NCBI GenBank assembly: GCA_027563935.2
Contig: CM050453.2
Coordinates: 83,674,665 to 83,738,664 of the forward strand
DNA length: 64,000 nt
Direction: 5' to 3'
Source: Costus lasius
Taxonomy: Eukaryota; Streptophyta; Magnoliopsida; Zingiberales; Costaceae
The position numbers were made by a program, and so were the translations under genes. Below, one piece after another: positions 22,013 through 32,759 of the stretch. Position 1 is the first letter of the stretch; the number at the start of each line of letters is the position of its first letter. The notes below the pieces were generated by a model. It was not told the origin of the DNA. It did not search any database and saw only the letters and a program-made list of their open reading frames with translations.

Positions 22013-23960
22013 ATCAAAAATTGATCATAAGAATAACCTTTTCATGCTCAATAAATTTCTAAAATACAACCCATCAATAAAAAATTCCACCAATTGATTT
22101 ACAAAACTTCAAATAAACATATTATCCTTAGAACTCAACCCTCTAGATCCACAATTCAATTAAATAAAACTTTGCAACTTGTATAATAAATAGAATTTTC
22201 AATCTCATGATTTCATCCAGTTTTCAGTTCAAATCTATCATGCTTTTGTTTATAGGAATTAGGTTTCCAAGATCTTTTTCCACACATGATTTTTTTTCCC
22301 TTTTTTTATGTATTTTGTTTGTTTTTGTGAAGATGGCATGTACCCACTTAGATACACACTTTTTATTTTTGACTTCAACTCTTGTCTTCGGTACCATTGT
22401 CAATTTTACACAGTGCCAAGTAGAGGAGTCTTATTATTTTCACTCTCATTATTTTTCATGCATAGACTTCAACCCATGTCTTCGGTACCACTATCAATTT
22501 TACATAGTGCCAAGTAGGGGAGTCTCTCACTATTTTTATGGATCTTGGATTCTTATTTCCCAACAAATAGAAAAAATAGACTAAACATCTACTAGGTTGA
22601 TCAATTGATCTCAATTCTCAAATCATACTCATATGCTTATTTTATTTAAAGGAGTAGTTTCACCTTTAGAACTTATTCATCAAATAACCCATCTACCCAA
22701 AATTTCATGCAACAACCAATGTCAAATTTCAAAAATAGATATGCATTGAAGAAATAAATCTAACATGATAGGGTTTTTCTCTAATCACAAGTATAAATAC
22801 TCACATCATCAAGGAAGACATTTTATCAATAGAAATTTTATCAATAAATCATGCCATCATATAGTAGAAAGTGGATCATATGCTTTCATCAATTTTAACA
22901 ACAAATTTGAATAATATCATTATCAAAACAATGAGTTCCATATATCTATAAAATCATTTTTCAAGAGAAAACCACTAAGTAGTATAAATATGATAAAGTC
23001 AAAGATGCACTATATGAAATAGTCATTAATAAGAGAGTGCAAGTGATACTCACAAAACTAAATAGATCATGCTCAATCATTGTCAGGCCAATGCAGCTAG
23101 GTCCAAAGATATGCCTTTTGAAAATTTTCTGTAAAATTTAAGGTACATAAGGCTCAGATCAAAAACAGTCTTGAAAATAATAATGATAAAAATAATTTTC
23201 TCATAAAAAGAATCAGAGATATCATCGAGGGTCTAGAAGAGTGCTGGTGGAACAGATGCTAGCTGAAAAGCTGCTAGCAATGATGGTGATGGTGCCGACA
23301 TAAGGGTGAGTAATCTCTAGTGGCCTGCTAGAGAATACAGTCCTGGAGGTGAGATCGTCAGGCTATGGAAGATAATACTGCACATAAAAAATCAGAGTCA
23401 GTGATGAAGAGTCTACTGCATAAATAAATAATATCATGGAATAAGAGGCAGTAGAATAAGTAAGAATCTGCTGATGGAATAATCCAGTGTCGACGGCTGG
23501 AAACAGTGATGTCAGAGGTAGATGTAGAGGTAGCTAGTGCTGGATGCAAATTTGGAGAAGAAGCTATAATAGGTAGAAAGCAGTTTTTGAATTTTTTATG
23601 AAAAGTAGCAATACCCAAAAATAAGATTTAATGATCCAAAAAGAAAACAGACAAAACCATGAAGTAAAATAAAACTTGATCTTTCCATGTATGTGAAAAA
23701 CAAAGGATCAAAATCTTTCAGGAATTTAGGGTATCAGCAGAAAGAAGGCTACTCAGATTACAAAATGAAAAACTGCACAGAATCTAATTAGAATCAAAAA
23801 GTTGCTATGTGTTCTAGGACAATCCATGGACTTTAAAATTCAGCAAAAATATCCAAATAATAGACAAAGATGAGTACTTCCATGTCGTGCCAAAAATCAA
23901 AAATTTTCGTAACCCAGTTTCTTAAAATCAATGCGAGAAGACACCTACTCAATAACTGGA
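22013..23960 (-). other. 3' untranslated region of element C
   Basis: Non-coding and collinear with the 3' regions of B, G, E and I. It contains the pre-LTR tandem repeat (22385-22530) and the GTCGACGGCTGGAAA block near 23489. Short frames across it are not supported. Confidence 0.6.
22385..22530 (-). repeat. Pre-LTR tandem duplication (element C)
   Basis: Two inverted copies, near 22389 and 22478, each contain GGTACCA...CAATTTTACA followed by AGTGCCAAGTAG(A/G)GGAGTC. The potential stem is kept, CACTATC against the ATAGTG side in the second copy. Confidence 0.7.
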
Positions 23961-23969
23961 AGCAGTTTA

Positions 23970-24270
23970 CAAATACGGTACCGTAATATGCGTTACGGCA
24001 GTGCCGTAATTTGCAAAGAACTCTCGGGTAAAAAATAATCAGGAAATACGGTACCGTGAAATTCCTTACGGTACTGACGTATTTTTTAAAAAAAATTTTG
24101 AAAAGAAAACACTCAAGATTACGGCACGTAAAGTAAAAAACGGTCAGAAAATATGGTACCGTAAAAGAAATACGGTACCGCCGTAAAATACTAAAAACTC
24201 TCGGGAGAAGATATCAACACAGATTACGAGCATAAAATAGATTACGGCAATGCCGTATTTGGCGCAAAAT
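23970..24270 (-). repeat. Post-ORF palindrome array (element C)
   Basis: Dyads include ACGGTACCGTAAT near 23977, TTACGGCAGTGCCGTAA near 23993, ACGGTACCG near 24048 and 24171, and GGTACCGCCGTAA near 24173. Spacers contain CTCGGG(T/A)(A/G)A, the inverse of the CCCGAGAG spacer in B and E. Confidence 0.7.
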
Positions 24271-24347
24271 TTGATTTTCCCTGAAAAATAAAAGAAAAAT
24301 TAATTCTAAAAATAAACTAAAATAAAAGAAACTAAACTAAGACAAAA

Positions 24348-24372
24348 GTGCTTGGGTTGCCTCCCAAGAAAC
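24348..24372 (-). other. Conserved post-ORF hairpin (element C)
   Basis: CTTGGGTTGCCTCCCAAG is a perfect 6-bp stem with a 6-base loop. On the minus strand it lies just after the accessory ORF. Confidence 0.6.
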
Positions 24373-24409
24373 GCTAATTTTAGGTCCATAGCTTGACCAA
24401 AAATCAATA

Positions 24410-25924
24410 TCATGGTGAAGTAGGTGAATCGGTTCCAAAATATAAAGCATATAATTTTCTCCATTTTCTTTTTCCAAACAGTTTAGCCACAAATCTAGAT
24501 ATCCAGAATTTCACATAAATCATGATTAATGTGGCTTTCTCAAATTTGTAGAAATTAAAATCAAAATCTTCAACTTCACACAAAGGATATTCAATGATCT
24601 TCCTATATTTGTCAGTAAGTAAAATCATAAGTCCTTTCTTCAACTTTATCTTTTCAATTGCAATAAAAGTAGGACTTTGATCAAAATATTCAAGCATTGG
24701 ATCATCATACTAATAGTCTTTCCATTCTACATCAGATTCATCAATAAAGCACAAATTTTCAAATAAATCACAAGAGTCAATAATAGATATGGGCAAAGTA
24801 TCATGATGGTGAGATTCATCTATTTTTGCAACATTCAAATCCTTATCAAGTTCCTCATGCACATCATCAAATAATTTGTCAATTTCAAAATTATCATCAA
24901 AATCAAGATGAGACTCTACAAAATCAATTTCCTCATGCCTCCCCACAAATAATTCATCATCAGAAGAGTCAAAATCAGAATCATATGAAAAATAAGATTT
25001 ATCATTAATTTCAAAAATATCATCCAAATCAAAGTGGGGCTCATCAATGTCTATAATTTTTGAACCTTCATCATGCTCATCAGATTTAACCATAAACAAG
25101 ATATTATCAAAATCAGAATTATCATCAAAAGAAGTTTCTTCAATTTCAATTTTCTCAATGTTTTCCTCAAATAAATTAGCAGATGAATCAGTTCTACAAT
25201 CATCAAAATCAGAGTGAGATTCAATAATATTCACATAAGGCTCAATCTCAAAACAATCATGATCACAGGGAGAATTTTCTAAATTAAGTTTTTCAGTATC
25301 AAACTCAAATAAGCAATCATGCTATGCAATCTTGGTTTCTAGCAGTTCAGTATTAACAGTCAAGGATTGATGATTTTTCCATCTATCATACATTTCATAA
25401 GATTCTTTATATGACAAATTGGGATTTAAAAATGGACAATCAGAGGTACAATAATCTAAATATCCACAAATATCACATCTAATGGGAGAATAAGAAGAAT
25501 TTAGCTTTTCAGTTTCAAATTCAAATAAACATGCTTGTTGTGCTTTCTGAGTTTCTAGCAATTCAATATGTGCAATCATGTCATCCAACCTAGAATTGAG
25601 TTGTTTAATGGTCTCATTCAAGTCATCATTAGTATCCTCATAGTATGGTACAGAAACATGATTTGAGTAATCATCATAAGAAGAAGTTTGATTTTCCCAA
25701 CTAGAATCATAATGATCATCTTGGTAACAAGAAGAATTAGAATTTGCATGATTTCTAAACTGACATTCATAAGTATAATGATCAGAAGACTCACAAATAT
25801 AACAAAAACAAGGTTGTAATTTCGCTATTTCTGCAATAGAGAGTCCTGAATAATCTTTATGCTCACCTTGTTGCATGTATCCCTTACCTCTTTGAGAAGC
25901 CCATGAATTATGATAGAAAGACAT
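24410..25924 (-). pseudogene. Accessory acidic zinc-knuckle ORF, copy C (two stop codons)
   Basis: The start is ATG 25924 (MSFYHNSWASQRGKGYM). The first 200 codons are open and carry an intact knuckle (CYICESSDHYTYEC) and the SSWENQTSSYDDYSNHVSVP stretch. Next come a heptad-like segment (LNSRLDDMIAHIELLE) and a second, degenerate knuckle (CDICGYLDYCTSDC, His replaced), suggesting an internal duplication. In-frame stops lie at 25322-25324 (where E has CAA) and 24710-24712. Between them is the Asp/Glu/Ser-rich middle, longer than in other copies. The C-terminal block (KKGLMILLTDKYRKIIEYP) runs to 24410. The stops contrast with the near-identical LTRs, implying the copy moved with an already broken ORF. 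Confidence 0.72.
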
Positions 25925-26190
25925 ATCTTCAAATCTAAAAATAATCCAACACCAGTCAAATAAGATTTTTTTTATTATTATTTTATTATTATTATTATTA
26001 TTTTATTTTTTTTTTCAGAATATATAAAAAAAACAAAAAACACAAGCAAATAAAAATTTCAGAAATCACAGTTCTGCCACAACTATGAATATCCAAAACC
26101 TGCAAAAAGAAATAAAAAGTTAAATCTAAAACAAAAATAAAACTTAGTCTAGTAATACTAACAACTATTTTGATATTAACAAAACTAAGG
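25925..26190 (-). other. Leader of element C
   Basis: Inverted version of the common leader, including the ATCACAGTTCTGCCAC block near 26063. It has a low-complexity ATT/T-rich stretch at about 25966-26012. Confidence 0.55.
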
Positions 26191-26368
26191 TCCTCGGCAA
26201 CGCCGCCAAAAACTTGATACCCCGAAAGGGAACACTACAAGTCTGGCATGCATGTACCTTGGACTAATACCCGGCAACGGTGCCAAAAACTTGATAGCCC
26301 GAAAGGGAACACTACAAGTCTGGCACGCGTGTACCTTGGACTAATCCCCGGCAACGGCGCCAAAAACT
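26191..26368 (-). promoter_or_regulatory. Three tRNA-Asp primer-binding sites in a 77-bp tandem array
   Basis: The inverted 18-mers lie at 26191-26208, 26268-26285 and 26345-26362, spaced exactly 77 bp apart. The one next to the LTR (TCCCCGGCAACGGCGCCA) matches the tRNA-Asp 3' end perfectly. The other two have mismatches. Each unit also holds CCCGAAAGGGAACACTACAAG and a dyad that varies between units (CACGCGTG, CATGCATG). Confidence 0.85.
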
Positions 26369-28073
26369 TGATAGGCTTCCGCAAGTGCACGGAATTATCG
26401 AAGTAATAAAAATATCGATCCACAGAGACCTTATTGTTAATTACCAAATAATTATTTTCTCGCTAGCTAAGTAAACCAAATATGATGCAAATAAGTAATA
26501 GAAATAACGCTAAAGATAATCAGAGAGGTAAACATGGGACTAGGGTTTCATCAGAGAGGTAAACATGGGACTAAGATATAAATAAAAAGGTTCGTCAATC
26601 AAATCTTGCTACGATAAAGACCTAATTTACTTTATAAAGGGATTATCTCACTTTCGTGCAGACAATCACGCAGAGATAAATCCTCACTTTCGCACAAGAT
26701 TTATCCCAGGCTAAAGATAAGTAAATCATCAATCAGAGAATTCAAATATCACTTTCGTGCATCCGAATTCTAGGTTGATAATCTCTAGTGGAATCTCAAG
26801 GATCACTTTCGTGCATCCGAGCCTCAACACTAGTTTTACTCATGGATCTCCAACGTTCTGATCCTCACTTTCATGCAAGATCTTCACGTTTGACAAATAG
26901 ACTCGATCTATAGATTCATGTTATAATTATGGTAATTAATTTACTAGAACATATCAAATTAGATCTAACCTAGGGAAGGGATCCTAATATGCAATTCTAG
27001 GGGTCCAAGCTCTCAAGCAAATCACCTTTCAGTCTCATTGCGAAAACTCTAAGAACATAATTAATAACATGCAATTATAGAGAATCTAAGCACAATTTAT
27101 CACAAGAGTAAAATTATCACAATGAAGATTATCATGACGAAAGAAAGAGTTATCTAATCATTAAAAATCAAAGGGATTAAACCCTATGTCCCAAAATATG
27201 TTTATGCTTTCATGGAGGAAGGATTACAATAAGGCATAGTTTAGAACAATTATAAATCAAAGAAGAAGAAGAAAACAACATTACAACACGGGTGTAATGT
27301 AAATTACACCCGTAATTTCGTGATGAACAACGCTGTCACCGCTGTTTTGTTGATTCCTCCTCTGATCGGACTCCAAACGCTCTGAAACTTCTGTGGCGTC
27401 TTTATCTCCTCCAGGAAAAGCTACTGAGTGAAAATCACGGCCTGAGGTACCCTCTACGCCTCTCGGTGTGAGGCCAAACCCTATCCACCTCTCTGGCGAT
27501 TTCTCCCTCTATACTAGATAAAAGTTGGTCCTTCCACTTTGTGCGTCTTCGCCACTTAATGTCGAGTCCAGAACATCTTTCCGATCTCGATTTGGAGCTC
27601 TATATCAAAAGTTATGGCCCTCGCAAGTTTTGGGCCCGTAAGAGTCGCGCAACTAGGTGCAAATTACAGCCGTAAAATAAATTACGGCAGTGCCGTAAAA
27701 GCAACTGAACTTTCTGGTCGGAAATTGCTCTAAATTATGGCCCGTGTTATTTTTTATGGCACTGCCATATTTTTGGGCAGAAATTACACCCGTAATATCC
27801 ATTACACCCGGGGTGTATTTTTCAAACTCGCTCCGATTTGCATGAAAATTGGCGGGCGGCTTCATTTCGACGTCCTGAATCCATTCGTGTGCTCAAATCC
27901 TTCAAAATCCATCAAAATATTACACTTTTATCTGAAATTCATGAAAAACAAGAAATTCTTTAGATTCTGTAATATTTAGCAAATAATGCTTAAAAACAAG
28001 CAAAAGTTAATAAATATGACACGAAAAGAAATATAAAATGGCATGAAATTTACTATAAATTTCGGTGTCATCA
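26369..28073 (-). repeat. 5' (right) LTR of element C
   Basis: Nearly identical to 20271-21973. The main difference is at about 26551-26576, where a copy of the adjacent CAGAGAGGTAAACATGGGAC has replaced the CCACCTTAATTTAAATG block. It has the same repeats and palindromes (27655-27830). It ends GTGTCATCA and is followed by ATTAG. Confidence 0.88.
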
Positions 28074-28815
28074 ATTAGGGAGTCTTAAATTTCATCTTCC
28101 TTGTCGATTCTATCATAATTTTTCCAATTGTAATAAAAAAAACATGGATTTCTATCGTTATACATCTAAGAACATGTTAGTATAAACATTGTTTCGGGAT
28201 TAGGGCGTAGCCCTCTGTGATTTATGATTTAATTAATGATTTTTGTTTATTGAAGCTTTACTCGTGCTTGATCTGAGATTGCTGTGTTTATTCCATATTT
28301 ATTACTGGCCATAATTTACATGTTTTAGACGTTGCATGAAGTACTGAAAGGTGAAATGCGACGTCGAATCTGTAGTTTTCAGACAAGTCAATTCGATCAC
28401 GGAAGTAGTTCGAATCGATCTAAGGGATTTTATAGATTTGTCAAGAACTCATTGGGTCTATCTCGAGTTAACAACCATGAAAGTAGAGGATTAACTCGGG
28501 CGAACACCGGGTTGTACCGCTGAAAGGGGGCAGTCTGTACATTTGGATAGATCCCCTTCAACACGATAAAACCCTTCTTTAGATGCACATAGTCAGTAGA
28601 ATTATTTAATCCAAAGTGGTGAAGCCCAAATTCTCATAACTTTATTACAACCCTATTATGTTTTACTTTTTCTACAACAAAGTTAAGATTAAATTCAACT
28701 CTTTTCGGATTCATCTAGCTAATAATCCTAAGATAAGTTAGTACTTGGTCATTGGTCTCTCTGGAATCGACATTTTTTATTACTTCGAAGGCCATGCACT
28801 TGCGGCACACCATCA
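28074..28815 (+). repeat. 3' part of a 5' LTR (element D)
   Basis: It ends CACCATCA directly before AGTTTTTGGCGCC. The GCACTTGCGG and TTATTACTTCGA blocks match the LTR 3' ends of the other families. No GCACGAAAGTGA repeats are present, so this is a different LTR family. Confidence 0.7.
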
Positions 28816-28821
28816 AGTTTT

Positions 28822-28839
28822 TGGCGCCATTGCCGGAAA
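28822..28839 (+). promoter_or_regulatory. Primer-binding site of element D
   Basis: TGGCGCCATTGCCGG matches the tRNA-Asp 3' end complement with one internal mismatch. The last bases are lost. Confidence 0.75.
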
Positions 28840-29071
28840 TCAATTTCGCCAATATTGACTAATTCTAAGGATTGCTAGTCTAGATATTTTACTGCAATTT
28901 TGTTTTCTTTTATTTTCTTTACGATTTTTTATATAATTTTAATTTTTGTAAATACTTTATTTTTTCTAGATTTTTATTTATTTGGTGTTAATTGAAATTT
29001 TCATGTTATCTCTGCTTTAATCTCACTTGGTTTTTGTGCAGGATTCTATAGAAGCTTGATTCAATCATGCA

Positions 29072-29950
29072 ATGATGAATTCAATTGTTTATGAGGATTA
29101 TGGTGGTTACAATCACTATTCTACTTATTATCAATCAGAGATCCCACCTTGCTTAAAACCATCCTTAGGGCATGCCTACACAAATGGTAACTTCAACGTA
29201 TGACCCCAGAATGATCTATACTTTAATACCTATGAGCCGGATTGGAGGAATCAATCAAACTTCTTATATGAGAACGATCCGAATTACATCTCTCAACCGA
29301 ACTTTGGACCACCTCTTGAATTTGAAGAATGACAATTCGATCAACCGGAGAAATCCAACATTGAGACGCTACTTGAAAGCTTCATTAATTCTCAATCTAA
29401 GCAAAATGAAGAAATTAGACAACCTCTAGAATTTGAATAATGGCAGTTCGATCAACCTGAGAAATCCACCTTTGAGACGCTACTTGAGAACATCATAGTT
29501 TCCCAAACCAAGCAAAATGAGGAGTTCAAACAAGTCGGTGAAGTTGTCAAGAATCTGGCATCTAGGATTGAATATGCTCAAACCCACCAAAGGATGCTAG
29601 AGAACCTAATAACCTAGCAGACTATGTCTTCAAGTAGACCGACAGGGAGGCTACCAGGGCAACTAGAGGCTAACCCACGCAAGCATTGCAATGCTATCAC
29701 TATGCGCGGTAGGAAACAATTAGAGGAACCAAAGGCAAGCAATGCAACACCAGTCCAGGAGGTGTAAAATTCTAAACCCATTAAGCACCAAAGCATTGAA
29801 GGCTACTTAACTTCAAGTGAGGAAGATCAAATATCAAAACCCATTGAGCAACCAAGTAATGAGGAGGAGTCAACTGGAAAAAGTAAGGAACAAGAACCGG
29901 TGTACATTCCACCTCCACCATATAACCACCGATTCCTTTTCCCCAAAGGT
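29072..29950 (+). pseudogene. Short Gag-like ORF of element D
   Basis: It starts MMNSIVYEDYGGYNHYS. It then has the Athila Gag linker signature EPDWRNQSNF, two tandem 37-residue units (29312-29533), EFKQVGEVVKNLASRIE, a LPGQLEANPRKHCNAITMR block and the Pro-rich YIPPPPYNHRFLFPKGS that normally precedes protease. It lacks the N-terminal Gag capsid region, as the accessory ORFs do. Stops (for example in both tandem units, and about 29615 and 29765) make it a pseudogene. The W-x-NQ(S/T)-F and LAS-x-(V/I)E segments line up with the accessory ORFs of B, C, E, G and I, linking those to Athila Gag. Confidence 0.75.
29312..29533 (+). repeat. Tandem duplication inside the element D gag-like ORF
   Basis: Two direct copies of 111 bp (29312-29422 and 29423-29533). 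Each begins CCTCTWGAATTTGAA and contains the FDQPEKS and ETLLE coding blocks. The length keeps the frame. Confidence 0.75.
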
Positions 29951-30420
29951 TCGTAAAAGTAACACTTGATACGCAATTTAGGTCATGTAGTAGTGTAGAT
30001 ATCTTGGAGAAAATGGTTGAGGAAACCAATGTCACCCAAACTAGTGAAAAGGCCATTGGAAATTTGTATAATGGATAATGATGATGATGATGATGATGAT
30101 AAGGTGACTGAAGCTAATGTCAAGGCCTACTCTCAACCACTTGATTCAATTTCTGCCGTTGACATACATAAGGTAAAACCGAAAATTTCAAACCATGCTA
30201 CTCTTGAGGTAAGTAAAAATTCAAAATTTGAACTTATAACTCTTTCACATAATGCAAGGTATGAATTTCTAGGCTTTGACTCTATTTTTGTATAATTGAT
30301 AAGGGATAAGAACATGAAAAACAAACAAGTTCAATAATAGATAATTTTAAAAAAGCTATTGGGCATTCTTACGATGGCATTGTAGGTATTAACTTTTCTT
30401 TTTACTATCGTTATCTATGT
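29951..30420 (+). pseudogene. Protease end, linker and RT start (element D)
   Basis: FRSCSSVDILEKMVEE matches the post-protease segment of element A (CCSIDIVERT). A (GAT)n run encoding poly-Asp lies at 30077-30100. Then come ARYEFLG (RT entry) and a weak KKAIGHSYDGIVGIN segment (about 30350-30400) matching the RT N-terminus. The retropepsin core between PKGS and FRSCS has been deleted. Confidence 0.65.
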
Positions 30421-32640
30421 CCTCGCTTGATGATCAATGTGCAATATATCCTGGACTTCTAGCCTTAGTTTATCATTGACATCTTTAATCTTTTCAAGGG
30501 CCTGCCTAGAATGCTGACTCATTGTTGCAAGACAGTACTATTTTCTAGCAGACTCAATTATACATAGATGCTAGGATCTCTTTTCCATCCTCATCAATGG
30601 TAGGTGGACAAATATTGGAACCATTGCCTTCTCTGGCATATTTTGTTCACTTTCTCAATATATAATGATGTGGTATTGAAATCACATTGTTAACTGTCAA
30701 CACTTTGAACGCATGCATATATACAATTCTCTTCTGCTCAAACATTTTACATGTGTAATTCACAATCATGAAAGAAGGGTTGTAAGTGACCAATTTAGCT
30801 CTAGTATCATTTGCAGAAGTTATTGTATATGTTTGTATAAAACAATCAGAACTCATTGAGTCTATACAACAACATACATGATTCATGAATTAGTTAGTCA
30901 TTTATTAATAGATTACTCTAGTGTAGACCACAGCAGCTTCCTTTAAAATATTGCCAAAAACCACAACTAGTGTACAGTTTTTGCTCTTGAAGTCATCTTT
31001 AGTTTCTTTCTCACAAAAGAATTTAAGTGTTTTATCATGTTGATCAAAGAATTCAAACATAGATAACTTTTTTAAAAGAATCTCATAAATTGAGCATTCA
31101 TGCGCTCACTACGTTGTGTTGTGATCATATTAGCAAAAAATATCTCAACACAGTAACATACAACCCATTTTTCATGAAGATAGTAAAAATTTATGATCCA
31201 TAAATTATCACAGAGGTTATATTTATTCAATAGGTCCTATAATTTTTCAAATATTTCCACATTGTAAATGCTCATATATATATTATTTGAAATCTTCGAC
31301 AAATCTAGGAAACATGTGAGTCACATGAGATAGATATTGGCTGCATTTTGGAAGATATGTCATAGGCAAAGTCGATGGGCTATAGTTGGCATCACAGTTT
31401 CAGTAGCTTTTGAAAATGGCAGCCGATTGATCTGTGAATATGTTAATAGGAGGTTGACTAGACATTGCATGTAAAATGGTCTCAAACAACCAAATAAATA
31501 AATCCTCAAACTCGTCATACAATAAAGCAGCACCAAAAATAATTATCTACTTATGGTGATTCAAGCCAACAATAGGAGAAAATGATATGTCATACTCATT
31601 TATTTGAAATGTCGTATCAAAATAGATTTCATCACTAAAATATGCATAATATATAATAGATTTACCATTACCCAAAAAAAGTTTGCAATCTCTCCTATTT
31701 TATGAGCTTCAATAGCATAAAAAAGGAAGGATCAGCTGACCACCGTTTCTTCAAGTACTTAAGTATACCACTCATTTCTTTACCACCTAATATTTTTCTT
31801 CTACGTTTTTGAATATAGTTAGTGCTATGGTCCCTTATAAACCCAACTTCATTGTTGTTTGCCCCATATTGAAAATAATTATAAACATGAGCCTTGATAC
31901 CATAGTTTGTCATTGGGTCTATAAAGCACGATGGAAAGGTAGAATTTTTCTATGAGATCTAAGCATATGGACCTTATTTAGTGATGTCATTGAATGATTA
32001 TGATTTATCTCTACTTTTGATAAGGTGCAAACATCATTCGTGTCAATTTTGAATTCTACCATAGCCATGCAGTTAGTTCTTGTCTCAAGTTGTAGTTTCT
32101 TGGTAATATGAGTTTGGTGAATTTGCTTAACCCTTGTTTGCTGCAAACAAACTTATGAAATTTTAAACTCTCTTCTTTTCTATTCTCTATGTAAAATTTC
32201 TTAATACTAAATCCTAGTCCTTTCGCATAGTCATTATAATAAAAATCATATGCTTCATTTTCACCATAAAAGGTCAAACCGGCTACTAGAACTATAGATG
32301 AAGTTTTAGTTTCCTCATTTCTTGCAGAAGCCTCCTCATTGTGCTCAACTTTCACCAATGCATATGTTGTGTGAAATGCATATGTTGTAGTGTTATCAAC
32401 TTCCTATAAAAAGTTGCATATTAACCATTTAGAGTTCATCACCATTGAAACAATGAATATAATAGAATGACATTATACTGCATATTTATTCTTACCAACT
32501 TTATATTGTTTGGGTCAAAATTAGGTGATGCTATGTCTCGTTCTTCATTTAACGACTCCCACCCAAGTAGCTCATTACATGTCATTAGCTTCCCACCCTT
32601 CTCTATATTGTTTAATAGTTTTTTAGTCACACTAGTGATT
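30421..32640 (-). pseudogene. FAR1/FHY3-like (MULE-derived) pseudogene
   Basis: Minus-strand frames give, in order: a FAR1 DNA-binding domain (about 32056-32358, GLTFYGENEAYDFYYNDYA and VCSKQG); the rest of that domain (about 31950-32100, ETRTNCMA, EINHNHS, LRSHRK); a linker (about 31695-31913, GIKAHVYNYF, LKYLKKRWSADPSFF); a MULE transposase domain (about 31300-31640, FDTTFQINEYD, FTDQ, HRLCL); a TTQRSERMNAQF motif (about 31080-31130); and a SWIM region (about 30650-30830). Two expected SWIM Cys appear as Tyr (NYTCKMFE, RIVYMH). Frameshifts and stops occur throughout. FAR1 proteins are transcription factors derived from Mutator-like transposase. Whether this copy came from a host gene or a MULE cannot be decided; no terminal inverted repeats were found. 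Confidence 0.8.
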
Positions 32641-32759
32641 ATAATTTTTACAAATTCAAATCAGGGAAACAAACTACCCAATAAATTATCCATAGAATAC
32701 TAAAGCTAAAATATAGATTGGGTTTAATAAACATTCACATTCTACATAATCTCGATTAG
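32641..32759. other. Short spacer upstream of the FAR1-like pseudogene
   Basis: AT-rich, with no gene or repeat recognised. It ends with ATTAG directly before the LTR at 32760. Confidence 0.3.

Larger units (their letters stand above)
20271..28073 (-). mobile_element. Element C: non-autonomous Athila-derived element, tandem remnant
   Basis: Minus-strand element with 5' LTR 26369-28073, three primer-binding sites, a leader, a broken accessory ORF (24410-25924), hairpin, palindrome array, tandem repeat and 3' LTR 20271-21973. The LTRs have TGAT...ATCA ends, differ by two bases in length and are nearly identical by eye. This is the youngest copy here. No target duplication joins the outer edges (AAACT against ATTAG). 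With the external PBS at 20247, the simplest reading is a former LTR-int-LTR-int array. Confidence 0.82.
28074..30420 (+). mobile_element. Element D: deleted Athila-type retrotransposon
   Basis: Order on the plus strand: truncated 5' LTR (28074-28815), PBS, leader, gag-like ORF (29072-29950), a short protease-end and linker segment, and the very start of RT, ending at 30420 where the FAR1-like sequence begins. The retropepsin core is missing. Element C abuts the LTR fragment on the left; the missing LTR start was not found elsewhere. Confidence 0.75.

Noticed and set aside
22207..22584. Hydrophobic frame upstream of the C 3' LTR, possible env-like protein
   Set aside because: Equivalent frames at 42491 and 55324 are broken at different places and run through the tandem repeat; no start, signal or retroviral motif.
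24826..25008. Plus-strand frame rich in His/Gln/Asn
   Set aside because: Antisense of the acidic part of the accessory ORF; the composition follows from Asp/Glu codons.
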